Shown piece by piece: positions 28,466 to 36,698 of a stretch of 64,000 bases of DNA. The stretch is from Bacteroidota bacterium. Its GTDB lineage: Bacteria; Bacteroidota; Bacteroidia; Chitinophagales; Saprospiraceae. The stretch lies in the NCBI GenBank assembly GCA_029781865.1, contig JAKOVW010000053.1, positions 124,001-188,000 of the forward strand, in the 5' to 3' direction. Under the pieces are notes generated by a model. That model did no database searches. It was not told where the DNA came from and saw only the letters and a program-made list of their open reading frames with translations. Each line of letters starts with the position of its first letter. Positions within the stretch are counted from its first letter, which is position 1. The translations under genes and the position numbers were made by a program.

Positions 28466-28990
28466 ATGGACCAATATAAAGCTGCTATTCGATACGGATT
28501 AATCTGGGGTGCTATTTCCATTACAACCACCCTGTTATTGTATTTACTGGGCATGATGGACAATATTGCTGCCGGCATCTTGCTTTTTGTATTTGGCATC
28601 TATATGATGTACCGCACCGGCGCTGAAAAACGAGATGAATTGGGAGGATTTATCAGCTGGAAGGAAGCCCTTAGCCCTACCTGGCTTGTGGCTGTGATTT
28701 CAACTTTTTTAACCACAATATTCAATTGGGTTCTTTTCAATTTAATTGATCCCTCTTTACAACAAAAGCAAAGAGAACAGGCCATTCAAATGACGGAAAA
28801 GATGAGGTCATGGATTGGAGACGCTGAAACTGAAAAACAACTGGAAGAGCTGGAGAAAAAAGATTTTGCGAGCATTCAGAATTTCATCATGTACTTTTTC
28901 ATTGGCATTCTTCTTTATTTTGTAATAGCCGCAATCATTTCCGCAATACTAAAGCGTAAAAAAGCAGAAGATATCTTTTCCAAATACTAA
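28466..28990 (+). CDS. DUF4199 family membrane protein
   Basis: 174 residues with four predicted membrane helices: YGLIWGAISITTTLLLYLL, GILLFVFGIYMMYRT, SPTWLVAVISTFLTTIFNWVLF and FIMYFFIGILLYFVIAAIISAIL. A soluble, charged segment (EQAIQMTEKMRSWIGDAE) lies before the last helix, and the C-terminus is basic. This matches the DUF4199 family, found almost only in Bacteroidota and of unknown function. In this phylum it is often found next to a family-2 glycosyltransferase, as here (29109), which suggests a role in lipid-linked sugar handling. The spacing of 118 nt to that gene, which has its own -7 box, speaks against an obligate operon. Confidence 0.8.
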   Translation: MDQYKAAIRYGLIWGAISITTTLLLYLLGMMDNIAAGILLFVFGIYMMYRTGAEKRDELGGFISWKEALSPTWLVAVISTFLTTIFNWVLFNLIDPSLQQKQREQAIQMTEKMRSWIGDAETEKQLEELEKKDFASIQNFIMYFFIGILLYFVIAAIISAILKRKKAEDIFSKY

Positions 28991-29061
28991 CCGGCATAAA
29001 ACAATTGTTCTATACCCAAATTTGCAATTCCTTAAAATCTACCGATATCCGGCAAGCATTA

Positions 29062-29090
29062 TTGCTTGTGTTCTAAAAGTCCTACCTTTG
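29062..29090 (+). promoter_or_regulatory. Promoter of the family-2 glycosyltransferase (TTG-N18-TACCTTTG)
   Basis: TACCTTTG at 29083-29090 matches TAnnTTTG exactly, with TTG at 29062-29064 in the -33 region. The box ends 18 nt before the ATG at 29109. It could drive the whole glycosyltransferase-heptose set to 34055. Confidence 0.6.
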
Positions 29091-29108
29091 TTCTATTAAA
29101 TAATATTC

Positions 29109-30047
29109 ATGGACCTCGCACTGATTATTCCTGCTTACAATGAAGAAGAATCCATAGAAGAACTCTATTTGTGGATTAGCAAGGCACTAGGTCCTACCGG
29201 ATTGATGTATGAAATATGGTTTATTGATGATGGCAGTACTGATCAAACCTGGTCGCGCATCGAAAATCTTCATGCCAGGCATCCGGAAGTGAAAGGCGTT
29301 AAATTCCGTAGAAACTATGGTAAGTCTGCTGCATTGAATACCGGCTTTCATCTTTGTACCGCAAATGTGGTAATCACTATGGATGCAGATCTTCAGGATA
29401 GTCCTGATGAAATACCGGAATTATACCGCATGATCAAAGAAGACCATTTCGATGTCGTTTCGGGCTGGAAGAAAAAAAGACATGACAATGCATTGACTAA
29501 AAATTTACCTTCCAAACTTTATAATCGCGTAACCGGTTGGATGAGCGGAGTCAAACTACACGATATGAACTGCGGTTTGAAAGCATATAGAAATGAAGTT
29601 GTAAAATCCATAGAAGTATATGGTGAGATGCATCGTTACATACCGGTAATTGCTAAATGGGCAGGATTCAGAAATATTGGGGAGAAAATCGTACAGCATC
29701 AGGCGCGTAAATATGGCAAATCAAAATTTGGTATGAGCCGTTTTGTCAATGGATTTCTGGATTTATCGACGATATTATTTATAGGTAAATTTGGCAAAAG
29801 ACCCATGCATTTTTTTGGCACGATGGGCTTGCTTTTTTTCTTTATTGGATTTTGTTTTGTCTTTTATTTAAGTATCACCAAACTTGCATTCGGACAAGTG
29901 GGAATGACACAACGTCCGGCTTTCTTTTTATCCCTGGTAGCAATGATCATTGGTTCGCAAATGTTCTTTACCGGATTTCTGGCCGAATTGGTTACCCGTA
30001 ATGCAACTGAGCGGAATGTCTATCTCATCGATAAACAATTGAATTAA
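29109..30047 (+). CDS. Family-2 glycosyltransferase, DPM1/GtrB-like
   Basis: 312 residues. The GT-A catalytic domain shows LALIIPAYNEEESIEELY, the nucleotide-binding FIDDGSTDQTW, and the metal-binding MDADLQDSPDEIPELY. After LHDMNCGLKAYRNEVV and HRYIPVIAKWAGF come two membrane helices in the last 80 residues (GTMGLLFFFIGFCFVFYL and FFLSLVAMIIGSQMFFTGFLAEL). This is the architecture of dolichol/undecaprenyl-phosphate sugar transferases, which load a hexose on a lipid carrier at the inner membrane. It is followed after 3 nt by a second glycosyltransferase and then by the heptose genes. Confidence 0.9.
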   Translation: MDLALIIPAYNEEESIEELYLWISKALGPTGLMYEIWFIDDGSTDQTWSRIENLHARHPEVKGVKFRRNYGKSAALNTGFHLCTANVVITMDADLQDSPDEIPELYRMIKEDHFDVVSGWKKKRHDNALTKNLPSKLYNRVTGWMSGVKLHDMNCGLKAYRNEVVKSIEVYGEMHRYIPVIAKWAGFRNIGEKIVQHQARKYGKSKFGMSRFVNGFLDLSTILFIGKFGKRPMHFFGTMGLLFFFIGFCFVFYLSITKLAFGQVGMTQRPAFFLSLVAMIIGSQMFFTGFLAELVTRNATERNVYLIDKQLN

Positions 30048-30050
30048 TCC

Positions 30051-31187
30051 ATGTCAAGCGTGGTCATAGTAGGACCTGCACATCCGTTGCGCGGTGGACT
30101 TGCCTCCTTCGATGAACGGTTAGCCAGAGAATTTCAACAAAAAGGATGGGATACTACTCTCTATACATTTTCATTACAGTACCCGGGTTTTTTATTTCCA
30201 GGTGTCAGTCAATTTTCCGATGAACCGAAACCTGAAAATTTAAACATTCAAGTTTGCATTAACTCTATCAATCCTTTGAATTGGATTAAAATAGGATTGC
30301 GATTAAAAAAGGAAGCCCCCGATCTCATTGTTGTACGATACTGGATTCCTTTTATGGGTCCTTGTCTGGGAAGTATATTGCGAATAGCAAAGCGAAATAA
30401 TAAAACGAAAGTGATTTGTATCGCGGACAATATTATCCCACACGAAAAAAGACCAGGCGATTCTTTATTCAACACTTATTTTCTTCCTGTACCGGATGCG
30501 TTTGTAGTTATGGGTGAATCCGTAAAGAATGCATTGCTTCAGTTCAAACCCGAAGCAAGATATTTGTTAACTGATCATCCATTATATGATAATTTCGGAG
30601 AAATTGTCGACAAAAAGGAAGCCCGGAAATATCTTAACAACCCTGTTGATATAAAATTGGTATTGTTTTTTGGATTTATACGCAAATACAAAGGATTGGA
30701 TTGGTTGCTGGATGCCTTCAGCTCGCCTATCTTGAAAACATCAGATATCCATTTGCTGATTGCAGGCGAATTTTATGAAGACTCTAAACCTTACTTTGAG
30801 CAAATTGAAAAAAATCAGATTGGCAATAAAATTTTGCTTCACACGCACTTCATTCCGGATAGTCAGGTTAAATATTATTTATCCGCAGCAGATGTCGTGG
30901 TGCAACCTTACAAGAATGCAACTCAAAGTGGCGTGACTCCTCTGGCCTATCATTTTGAAAGACCCATGATAGTTACTGATGTTGGCGCTTTAGCAAGACT
31001 GGTCCCGGACAATGTAGTTGGCCTGGTTTGCAAACCAGACCCTGAATCTATTGCAATGGCCATCAAATCCTTTTTTGAAAAAGATCCGGCTTACTTCACA
31101 ACAGGTATAAGAACCGGAAAAATGAAACTAAGTTGGAAGACATTTGTTGATAAAATTTTGGCTTTAAGCAATGATATACAGAAGTAA
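30051..31187 (+). CDS. Glycosyltransferase, GT-B fold (family 4/1 type)
   Basis: 378 residues. The N-terminal Rossmann half begins VVIVGPAHPLRGGLASFDER, with the glycine-rich turn where donor-sugar enzymes place acceptor contacts. The C-terminal half opens with KLVLFFGFIRKYKGLDWLLD, the usual start of the donor-binding domain, and ends with SAADVVVQPYKNATQSGV and FERPMIVTDVGALA. The classical E-x7-E motif is not obvious; a Gln-Ser-Gly stretch sits in its place. The gene is soluble, lies 3 nt after the family-2 enzyme and overlaps hddA by 17 nt, so a role in adding a heptose or a neighbouring sugar is likely. The donor cannot be read from sequence. Confidence 0.85.
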   Translation: MSSVVIVGPAHPLRGGLASFDERLAREFQQKGWDTTLYTFSLQYPGFLFPGVSQFSDEPKPENLNIQVCINSINPLNWIKIGLRLKKEAPDLIVVRYWIPFMGPCLGSILRIAKRNNKTKVICIADNIIPHEKRPGDSLFNTYFLPVPDAFVVMGESVKNALLQFKPEARYLLTDHPLYDNFGEIVDKKEARKYLNNPVDIKLVLFFGFIRKYKGLDWLLDAFSSPILKTSDIHLLIAGEFYEDSKPYFEQIEKNQIGNKILLHTHFIPDSQVKYYLSAADVVVQPYKNATQSGVTPLAYHFERPMIVTDVGALARLVPDNVVGLVCKPDPESIAMAIKSFFEKDPAYFTTGIRTGKMKLSWKTFVDKILALSNDIQK

Positions 31188-32202
31188 AGCACCATTCCGA
31201 TTGGGATTGGCCGGTGGTGGTACCGATGTAAGTCCATACAGTGACTTATATGGAGGTGCTATTTTGAATGCCACTATATCCTTATTTGCGCAAGCGAATA
31301 TTGAACCGATTTCCGAACCTTACATCATATTTCATTCTATCGACCAAAACCTGCAATTGCAGTTTCCCTTGCATACCAGACTGGAGACCGACAATGGACT
31401 TGAATTGCAATGCGGAATATACAACCGCTTGTTATCCGAAAATGTGCTGGGCAAACAAGGATTCAAATTAACCACTCACCTCGAAGTACCAGCAGGCAGC
31501 GGCCTTGGTACATCTTCAACTTTAGTGGTAGCTATTTTGAAAGCATATTCCGAAATGCTGAATCTCCCTTTGGGCGATTATGATCTTGCCCATCTCGCTT
31601 TTGAAATCGAACGTCTCGACCTGAAATTATCGGGCGGTAAACAAGACCAGTATGCCGCAACTTTCGGAGGAGTCAACTTTATGGAATTTTTTGAAGATGG
31701 CAAAGTCATTGTCAATCCACTTCGCATCAGGCAAGAATACTTATTTGAATTGGAAAACAACCTGGTTCTATATTTTACCAGCATTAGCAGACAATCGGAT
31801 GAAATCATCCGGGAGCAACAAAAAAATGTAACCAATCACAATCAAAGTTCGATTGATGCAATGCATCAGCTCAAAGAGCAAAGCAAAATGATGAAAGAAG
31901 CCTTGCTGAAAGGAAAACTGGATGCCATTGGTGAAATTCTTGATTTTGGTTTTATGCAAAAACGCAAAATGGCTCATAATATCAGCAATGACTATATGGA
32001 TGAATTATATGACACCGCCAGGAAGGCCGGAGCATCCGGTGGAAAGATATCAGGAGCCGGCGGAGGAGGTTTTATGTTTTTTTATTGCCCCCGGAACACC
32101 AAATTCAAAGTCATTGAATCACTTAAAAAATTCAATGGGTATTTTATGAATTACCAGTTTACGAAATACGGTGCTCAAAGTTGGAAAATACAAACAGATT
32201 AA
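31171..32202 (+). CDS. hddA: D-glycero-alpha-D-manno-heptose 7-phosphate kinase
   Basis: 343 residues, a GHMP kinase. Motif 1 is FRLGLAGGGTDVSPYSD, motif 2 (ATP-binding) is VPAGSGLGTSSTLVV and motif 3 is KISGAGGGGFMFFY; GGKQDQYAATFGG is typical of the heptose and fucose branch. The enzyme phosphorylates D-glycero-alpha-D-manno-heptose 7-phosphate at C1. The HddA name rests on context: gmhA, hddC and gmhB follow without gaps. The ATG at 31171 overlaps the preceding gene by 17 nt, which suggests translational coupling. An L-fucokinase-like role is unlikely in this setting. Confidence 0.88.
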   Translation: MIYRSKAPFRLGLAGGGTDVSPYSDLYGGAILNATISLFAQANIEPISEPYIIFHSIDQNLQLQFPLHTRLETDNGLELQCGIYNRLLSENVLGKQGFKLTTHLEVPAGSGLGTSSTLVVAILKAYSEMLNLPLGDYDLAHLAFEIERLDLKLSGGKQDQYAATFGGVNFMEFFEDGKVIVNPLRIRQEYLFELENNLVLYFTSISRQSDEIIREQQKNVTNHNQSSIDAMHQLKEQSKMMKEALLKGKLDAIGEILDFGFMQKRKMAHNISNDYMDELYDTARKAGASGGKISGAGGGGFMFFYCPRNTKFKVIESLKKFNGYFMNYQFTKYGAQSWKIQTD

Positions 32203-32203
32203 T

Positions 32204-32788
32204 ATGAATGAGATCATAACAAATAGTATAAGACAATCCATTCTTACCAAACAGAAATTGTCTGAAGATACGGAGACATTAAACAAAATTGAAGCAATTG
32301 CGGATGCCGTTGTTCAGGCTTTAAAAAATCACCATCGGATTTATTTTTGTGGAAACGGAGGCAGTGCTGCAGATGCCCAACACCTGGCTGCTGAATTATC
32401 CGGACGCTTTTATACCGACCGACCTGCCCTCCCGGCTGAAGCCCTGCATTGCAATACCTCCTATCTTACAGCTGTGGCTAATGATTATAGTTATGATGTA
32501 GTCTATCAAAGATTAATTGCCGGAATAGGACAGAAAGGCGATGTACTTATCGGACTTAGTACATCCGGTAATTCCAAAAATATCATTCTGGCCATTGAAG
32601 AAGCTAATAAAAAAAACATGATCACAATTGGCCTCACAGGTGCCAAAGGAGGGCTATTAAAAAACAATTGCACTTTTTGGATTGGCGTCCCGTCGGATGA
32701 TACACCAAGAATACAGGAATCACATATCTTAATCGGGCATATTCTCTGTCAGTTGATTGAAGTAAATTATTTTAATTCCAATTCGTAA
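32204..32788 (+). CDS. gmhA: Sedoheptulose 7-phosphate isomerase
   Basis: 194 residues from the ATG at 32204. A GTG 11 codons earlier (32171) extends into hddA and is less likely; with the ATG the gene starts 1 nt after the hddA stop. The SIS domain shows CGNGGSAADAQHLAAELSGR, the sugar-phosphate serines in GLSTSGNSKN, IGLTGAKGG, and the catalytic ESHILIGHILC region. GmhA makes D-glycero-D-manno-heptose 7-phosphate from sedoheptulose 7-phosphate, the first step of the pathway. Length and motifs match the family well. Confidence 0.94.
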   Translation: MNEIITNSIRQSILTKQKLSEDTETLNKIEAIADAVVQALKNHHRIYFCGNGGSAADAQHLAAELSGRFYTDRPALPAEALHCNTSYLTAVANDYSYDVVYQRLIAGIGQKGDVLIGLSTSGNSKNIILAIEEANKKNMITIGLTGAKGGLLKNNCTFWIGVPSDDTPRIQESHILIGHILCQLIEVNYFNSNS

Positions 32789-32793
32789 TCCCA

Positions 32794-33501
32794 TTGAGAG
32801 AAGCAATCATACTGGCAGGTGGAAAAGGAACGCGGATACAACACCTACTCCCCGGCATTCCCAAATGCATGGCGCCTATCCGTGGCATTCCCTTTGTCTC
32901 TTATTTGATTGAATATCTCATTTCGGAAAACACAGATCATTTTATATTTTCTTTAGGTCATATGCATGACCAGATTATAGATTATCTGGATGCTGCTCAT
33001 TCTGGCATACACAAAAGCTTAGTCATCGAACAATCTCCTTTAGGAACAGGCGGTGCTATTTGCAAGTCGATGGAATCGGTCAACGGAGATGCTGCATTTG
33101 TATTGAATGGCGATACCTGGTTTCCGGTATCTCTGGATAGTATGGCAGACCTGTACCGGAAAAATCATTCCGATTTGGTGTTAGCATCTACTTTGTTGCA
33201 AGCACCCGACCGGTTTGGAACCATTTCGTTTGACAACGAATTCAGGATTACCTCTTTTCACGAAAAAAGAATACTCGAATCAGGATATATTAATGGAGGT
33301 ACCTATTTGATATCCAAAGCAAAAATGATGGCTGAATCCAAGAAAGAAGCCTTTTCTCTGGAAACCGGGATCCTGGAAACTATGGTCAGGGAGTGGAACA
33401 TGTATGCCAGTGTGCAGGATATCCCATTTATAGATATCGGTATTCCTGAAGATTATCATCTTGCTCAATCTTTTATCCCAGAATTAAACTCAGGCATATG
33501 A
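32794..33501 (+). CDS. hddC: D-glycero-alpha-D-manno-heptose 1-phosphate guanylyltransferase
   Basis: 235 residues from a TTG start at 32794, 5 nt after gmhA. The nucleotidyltransferase fold is clear: AIILAGGKGTRIQ, the lysine in GIPKCMAPIRGIPF, the GTGGAICKS loop and FVLNGDTWFP with its metal-binding Asp. HddC joins GMP to heptose 1-phosphate, giving GDP-heptose. HddC is chosen over a hexose-1-phosphate enzyme because of the heptose neighbours. It overlaps gmhB by 4 nt (ATGA). Confident of family, fairly confident of substrate. Confidence 0.87.
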   Translation: MREAIILAGGKGTRIQHLLPGIPKCMAPIRGIPFVSYLIEYLISENTDHFIFSLGHMHDQIIDYLDAAHSGIHKSLVIEQSPLGTGGAICKSMESVNGDAAFVLNGDTWFPVSLDSMADLYRKNHSDLVLASTLLQAPDRFGTISFDNEFRITSFHEKRILESGYINGGTYLISKAKMMAESKKEAFSLETGILETMVREWNMYASVQDIPFIDIGIPEDYHLAQSFIPELNSGI

Positions 33502-34055
33502 AAAGTATCCGCAGTTTATTTCTCGATCGTGATGGGGTGATTAATGAATTGCTTCCAATGGATTATGTAAAGACCATTGAGGAATTCAAATTCAAGGAAG
33601 AAGTGCTGCATGAATTAGCACTATTGTCAAAGCTATTTGATCGCGTATTTATTGTGACCAATCAACAAGGAGTTGGCAAGGGTCTGATGTCCGCTGATGA
33701 TCTCCATGAAATACATTACTACATGAAAAACAAAATTGAAAAGGCAGGAGGCCAAATTACCAAAATATATTCCTGTACACATATCAAAGAACTACAATGT
33801 GAATGCCGGAAACCGAAACCCGGAATGTTGAAAATGGCTTTTACTGAATTTCCGGATGCAACTCCACAACATAGTATACTCGTAGGAGACAGTTCTTCTG
33901 ATATAGAGATGGCAAGTTATCTTGGAATTCCATCTGTTGGTATGTTGCATAAATACAACATGGATGTTGCCTGGCAACCAAAGCCGGACTATTTGATAAA
34001 CAACCTTACAGAATTGAGACTGAAGGTTTTACCTTTGATATTTAATCCATTGTAA
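33498..34055 (+). CDS. gmhB: D-glycero-D-manno-heptose 1,7-bisphosphate phosphatase
   Basis: 185 residues, HAD superfamily of the GmhB/HisB type. Motif I is FLDRDGVIN with the nucleophile Asp, motif II is FIVTNQQGVGKG, and motif IV is VGDSSSDIEMA. The zinc loop CECRKPKPGM is partly preserved, with a further Cys in YSCTHIKELQC. The enzyme removes the 7-phosphate, the last step before the guanylyltransferase acts. The ATG at 33498 overlaps hddC by 4 nt. With it the four-enzyme route to GDP-D-glycero-alpha-D-manno-heptose is complete. Confidence 0.9.
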   Translation: MKSIRSLFLDRDGVINELLPMDYVKTIEEFKFKEEVLHELALLSKLFDRVFIVTNQQGVGKGLMSADDLHEIHYYMKNKIEKAGGQITKIYSCTHIKELQCECRKPKPGMLKMAFTEFPDATPQHSILVGDSSSDIEMASYLGIPSVGMLHKYNMDVAWQPKPDYLINNLTELRLKVLPLIFNPL

Positions 34056-34183
34056 CAAATGTAATGACCTATTGAATGCATATCTTTTATTTTCTGAATT
34101 AATATCAATCAGTTAAACCTGGTATGAGCTTTATGAGAAACCGGATGCTTCCAGGATCTATTCTACAATCTACTTAAATAAAT

Positions 34184-34822
34184 ATGTACGCTGTTAAAGA
34201 ACTATTTTACACATTGCAGGGAGAAGGAGCCCGAGTAGGAAGACCTGCCGTTTTTCTGCGGTTTGCAGGATGTAATTTATGGAATGGCCGGGAAGAAGAT
34301 CGGGGCAATGCAATTTGCAGTTTTTGCGATACCGATTTTGTTGGCACTGATGGTACTTTTGGTGGAAAATATGAGAAGGCCACGGATCTTGCAACTCAGG
34401 CTAAATCATTATGGCCTGTTGCTAATGAATTCAAAAGTAAGCCTTATATCGTATGTACCGGAGGTGAGCCTTTGCTACAATTAGATTCTGAATTGATAGA
34501 TGCACTTCATCAACTGGGATTTGAGGTTGCCATAGAAACAAATGGAACCATTGACATTCCCAGAGGCATAGACTGGGTATGTATGAGTCCGAAGCCAAAT
34601 ACGGTAATTAAAGTTCTAAGGGGAAATGAATTAAAGTTTGTCTATCCACAAAAGGAGCTTAATCCAGAAGTATTTGAAGCCTTCGACTATGAACATTTCT
34701 TTATTCAGCCAATGGATGGTTCGGATGTTAAACAAAATATTCAGTTATCATTGGCATATTGTTTGTCAAATCCACAGTGGAAACTGAGTTTACAAACACA
34801 TAAATTACTAGGTATACGATAA
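34184..34822 (+). CDS. queE: 7-carboxy-7-deazaguanine synthase
   Basis: 212 residues, typical QueE. The opening VKELFYTLQGEGARVGRPAVF and FLRFAGCNLWNGREE are signatures. The radical-SAM cluster uses the long-loop form, C-x14-C-x2-C (CNLW...CSFCDTD), of the Gram-negative type. CTGGEPLLQ and IETNGT follow. The enzyme converts 6-carboxytetrahydropterin to 7-carboxy-7-deazaguanine, precursor of queuosine. No queC, queD or queF is in the window. The SET-domain gene starts 4 nt after the stop, so the two are probably co-transcribed, which is odd for a queuosine gene and is noted in the findings. Confidence 0.93.
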   Translation: MYAVKELFYTLQGEGARVGRPAVFLRFAGCNLWNGREEDRGNAICSFCDTDFVGTDGTFGGKYEKATDLATQAKSLWPVANEFKSKPYIVCTGGEPLLQLDSELIDALHQLGFEVAIETNGTIDIPRGIDWVCMSPKPNTVIKVLRGNELKFVYPQKELNPEVFEAFDYEHFFIQPMDGSDVKQNIQLSLAYCLSNPQWKLSLQTHKLLGIR

Positions 34823-34826
34823 GCTT

Positions 34827-35447
34827 ATGCGTTTTCCACATTTTTTACAATCGTTGAAAAAAAAATCTCAAAAAAAATGGACATCAATGAATCGTATAAA
34901 AGATAAACTCTTTACATTGCATCGATTTACAAAACAAGAACCTATCCTGATGGAAATAGTCCGTAGCCTACAAACAAAATCCAATTTTGCAAAAATTGAT
35001 TTTGACCCTAAACTCCAACAAAACCGACTCATATCCCTTAAAAATTTTAAAAAAGATAGTATTATCTGCCATTTCAGTTATGCGGAAATCATGCCTGAAC
35101 CAAACAGGTATACCGTACAAACCGGGGAAGGCAAACACATTATTCTTTCTCCGCTCTATTTAGAATATGTCAATCACAGTTGTGAGCCCAACTGTTTTTT
35201 CGATACTACAAACTTCCAGTTTGTTTGCCTCAGGGATATAGCAAGAGGTGAAGAATTCACTTTTTTCTATCCATCCACGGAATGGGATATGGAAGAAGCA
35301 TTTGAATGTCAATGTCAGACGAAATCATGCCTTGGAGAAATAAAAGGCGCAAAATATCTAACAAACACTCAGGTAGCAAAATATCGTTTCAGCGATTTTA
35401 TAGGCGCAAAATTGAAGAAGGCCAAGAAGCATGTCTTTGAATTATGA
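34827..35447 (+). CDS. SET-domain protein methyltransferase, stand-alone
   Basis: 206 residues from the ATG at 34827; in-frame ATG codons at residues 21 and 42 are alternatives. The core is a SET domain: YVNHSCEPN (Asn116-Asn122), then RDIARGEEFTFFYPS with the catalytic-type Tyr148, and a post-SET C-x-C-x4-C (Cys161, Cys163, Cys168). With Cys119 of the NHSC motif, these give the four-Cys zinc site of eukaryotic SET lysine methyltransferases. The usual Asp before the Tyr is Phe147. The N-terminal 40 residues are very basic (SLKKKSQKKW). Bacterial SET proteins transfer methyl from S-adenosylmethionine to lysines; the substrate here is unknown. The next gene overlaps it by 17 nt. Confidence 0.87.
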   Translation: MRFPHFLQSLKKKSQKKWTSMNRIKDKLFTLHRFTKQEPILMEIVRSLQTKSNFAKIDFDPKLQQNRLISLKNFKKDSIICHFSYAEIMPEPNRYTVQTGEGKHIILSPLYLEYVNHSCEPNCFFDTTNFQFVCLRDIARGEEFTFFYPSTEWDMEEAFECQCQTKSCLGEIKGAKYLTNTQVAKYRFSDFIGAKLKKAKKHVFEL

Positions 35448-36558
35448 CTCAAAGCCATTTAGTAAGGGTGATCAGGATTGGTTAATCTGGATTCTTGCAC
35501 CTTTTGTAAAAACAGAAGACCCTAACCTTCAGTACTATTATGACTTCAGTCAAAGCATAGGTGAATACACCAAAGTTTTTAAAGAACTAGATCTCAATTG
35601 GAAATGGCAGGCTATCGAAATTTCCAATTATAAAGAAATCATCCGCAACATCCAATCCGAATCATCGCCCAGAAGACCTTTGGTAATCAATCTATGTGAT
35701 GGAGATGAAGACAATGGAGTACCCGGCATATCTGTCATTCGTGAACTGGAACTTAATGACTTGATCTATACGGGTTCTGATACCTATTTTTACGACATCA
35801 CGACTTCCAAAATACCCATGAAGAAGTTATTTGACCAGTATCAGGTACCTACTTCACCCTGGATGGTTATCGATATTCAATCTTATGATCCGCATGAAGT
35901 ATTTCAAAAACTAAAAAAACCATTGATTGTAAAGCCTGCGATTTCCGGCGGCAGTCTGGGTCTTGGTTTGAAGTCTGTAGTCCATGATGAACAAGAAATG
36001 AAAAGTTATCTGAATTCAATCATTAATGGATATAAAGGATGGGATTTATCCTCCGGAGGATTTTTTATTGAAGAATTCATCCAGGGGCAAGAATACACTA
36101 CACTTATAGTCGGCCCTTCCGATGATTTGCAGAGATGCACCATTTATGATCCGGTAGAGCGAGTCTTTGAATCTTCAATTCCTGCAACAGAACAATTTTT
36201 ATCATTCGACAGGTTATGGGAAATCTATGAAGAAGAATCACCTATCGAACAGGATAAAGCGTTGTGGAATTATTCCAGACCGAATCCAGCGTTAATCGAT
36301 GAAATTAAATCCATAAGCTGGAAAGCTTACCAGTCTGTAAAGGGAATGGGTTATGGAAGAGTCGATTTGAGAAGAGACCAGATTACCGGAAAAATTATGG
36401 TTTTGGAAGTAAATGCCCAATGTGGCTTGTCTGATGATGAAAACTTTACATCCATTGGTGCCATATTAAGATTATGCGGAGAGCGCTTTACTGAACTTAT
36501 TTATAAAATTATTCAGGATGCCTATCAACGATATCAGTTGAAGCATTCAATGATTTAG
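35431..36558 (+). CDS. ATP-grasp ligase, D-Ala-D-Ala ligase-like
   Basis: 375 residues. The ATP-grasp fold is visible: KKPLIVKPAISGGSLGLGL with the ATP lysine Lys168 and a glycine loop, FFIEEFIQGQEYTTL (metal and phosphate loop), and GYGRVDLRRD followed by VLEVNAQCGLSDDE (Glu326, Asn328). D-Ala-D-Ala ligases read E-x-N-x-x-P-G at this last site; here Cys331 takes the Pro position, so the carboxyl acceptor is probably not D-alanine. ATP-grasp ligases join a carboxylate to an amine through an acyl-phosphate. The ATG lies inside the SET gene (17-nt overlap), a sign of coupled translation. Not a housekeeping Ddl: the context and divergent motif argue against it. Confidence 0.85.
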   Translation: MSLNYDSKPFSKGDQDWLIWILAPFVKTEDPNLQYYYDFSQSIGEYTKVFKELDLNWKWQAIEISNYKEIIRNIQSESSPRRPLVINLCDGDEDNGVPGISVIRELELNDLIYTGSDTYFYDITTSKIPMKKLFDQYQVPTSPWMVIDIQSYDPHEVFQKLKKPLIVKPAISGGSLGLGLKSVVHDEQEMKSYLNSIINGYKGWDLSSGGFFIEEFIQGQEYTTLIVGPSDDLQRCTIYDPVERVFESSIPATEQFLSFDRLWEIYEEESPIEQDKALWNYSRPNPALIDEIKSISWKAYQSVKGMGYGRVDLRRDQITGKIMVLEVNAQCGLSDDENFTSIGAILRLCGERFTELIYKIIQDAYQRYQLKHSMI

Positions 36559-36698
36559 TTTGTATGTATCATAATAAAATGATTTAATCGTTTAAAATTT
36601 ATTTAAATATTCCAATAAATAGATGTTCTATAGTTATGAAATAAACAATATTATATAATTTAGAGCATCGAAATGAATTGTAACATATATTTAGTTCT

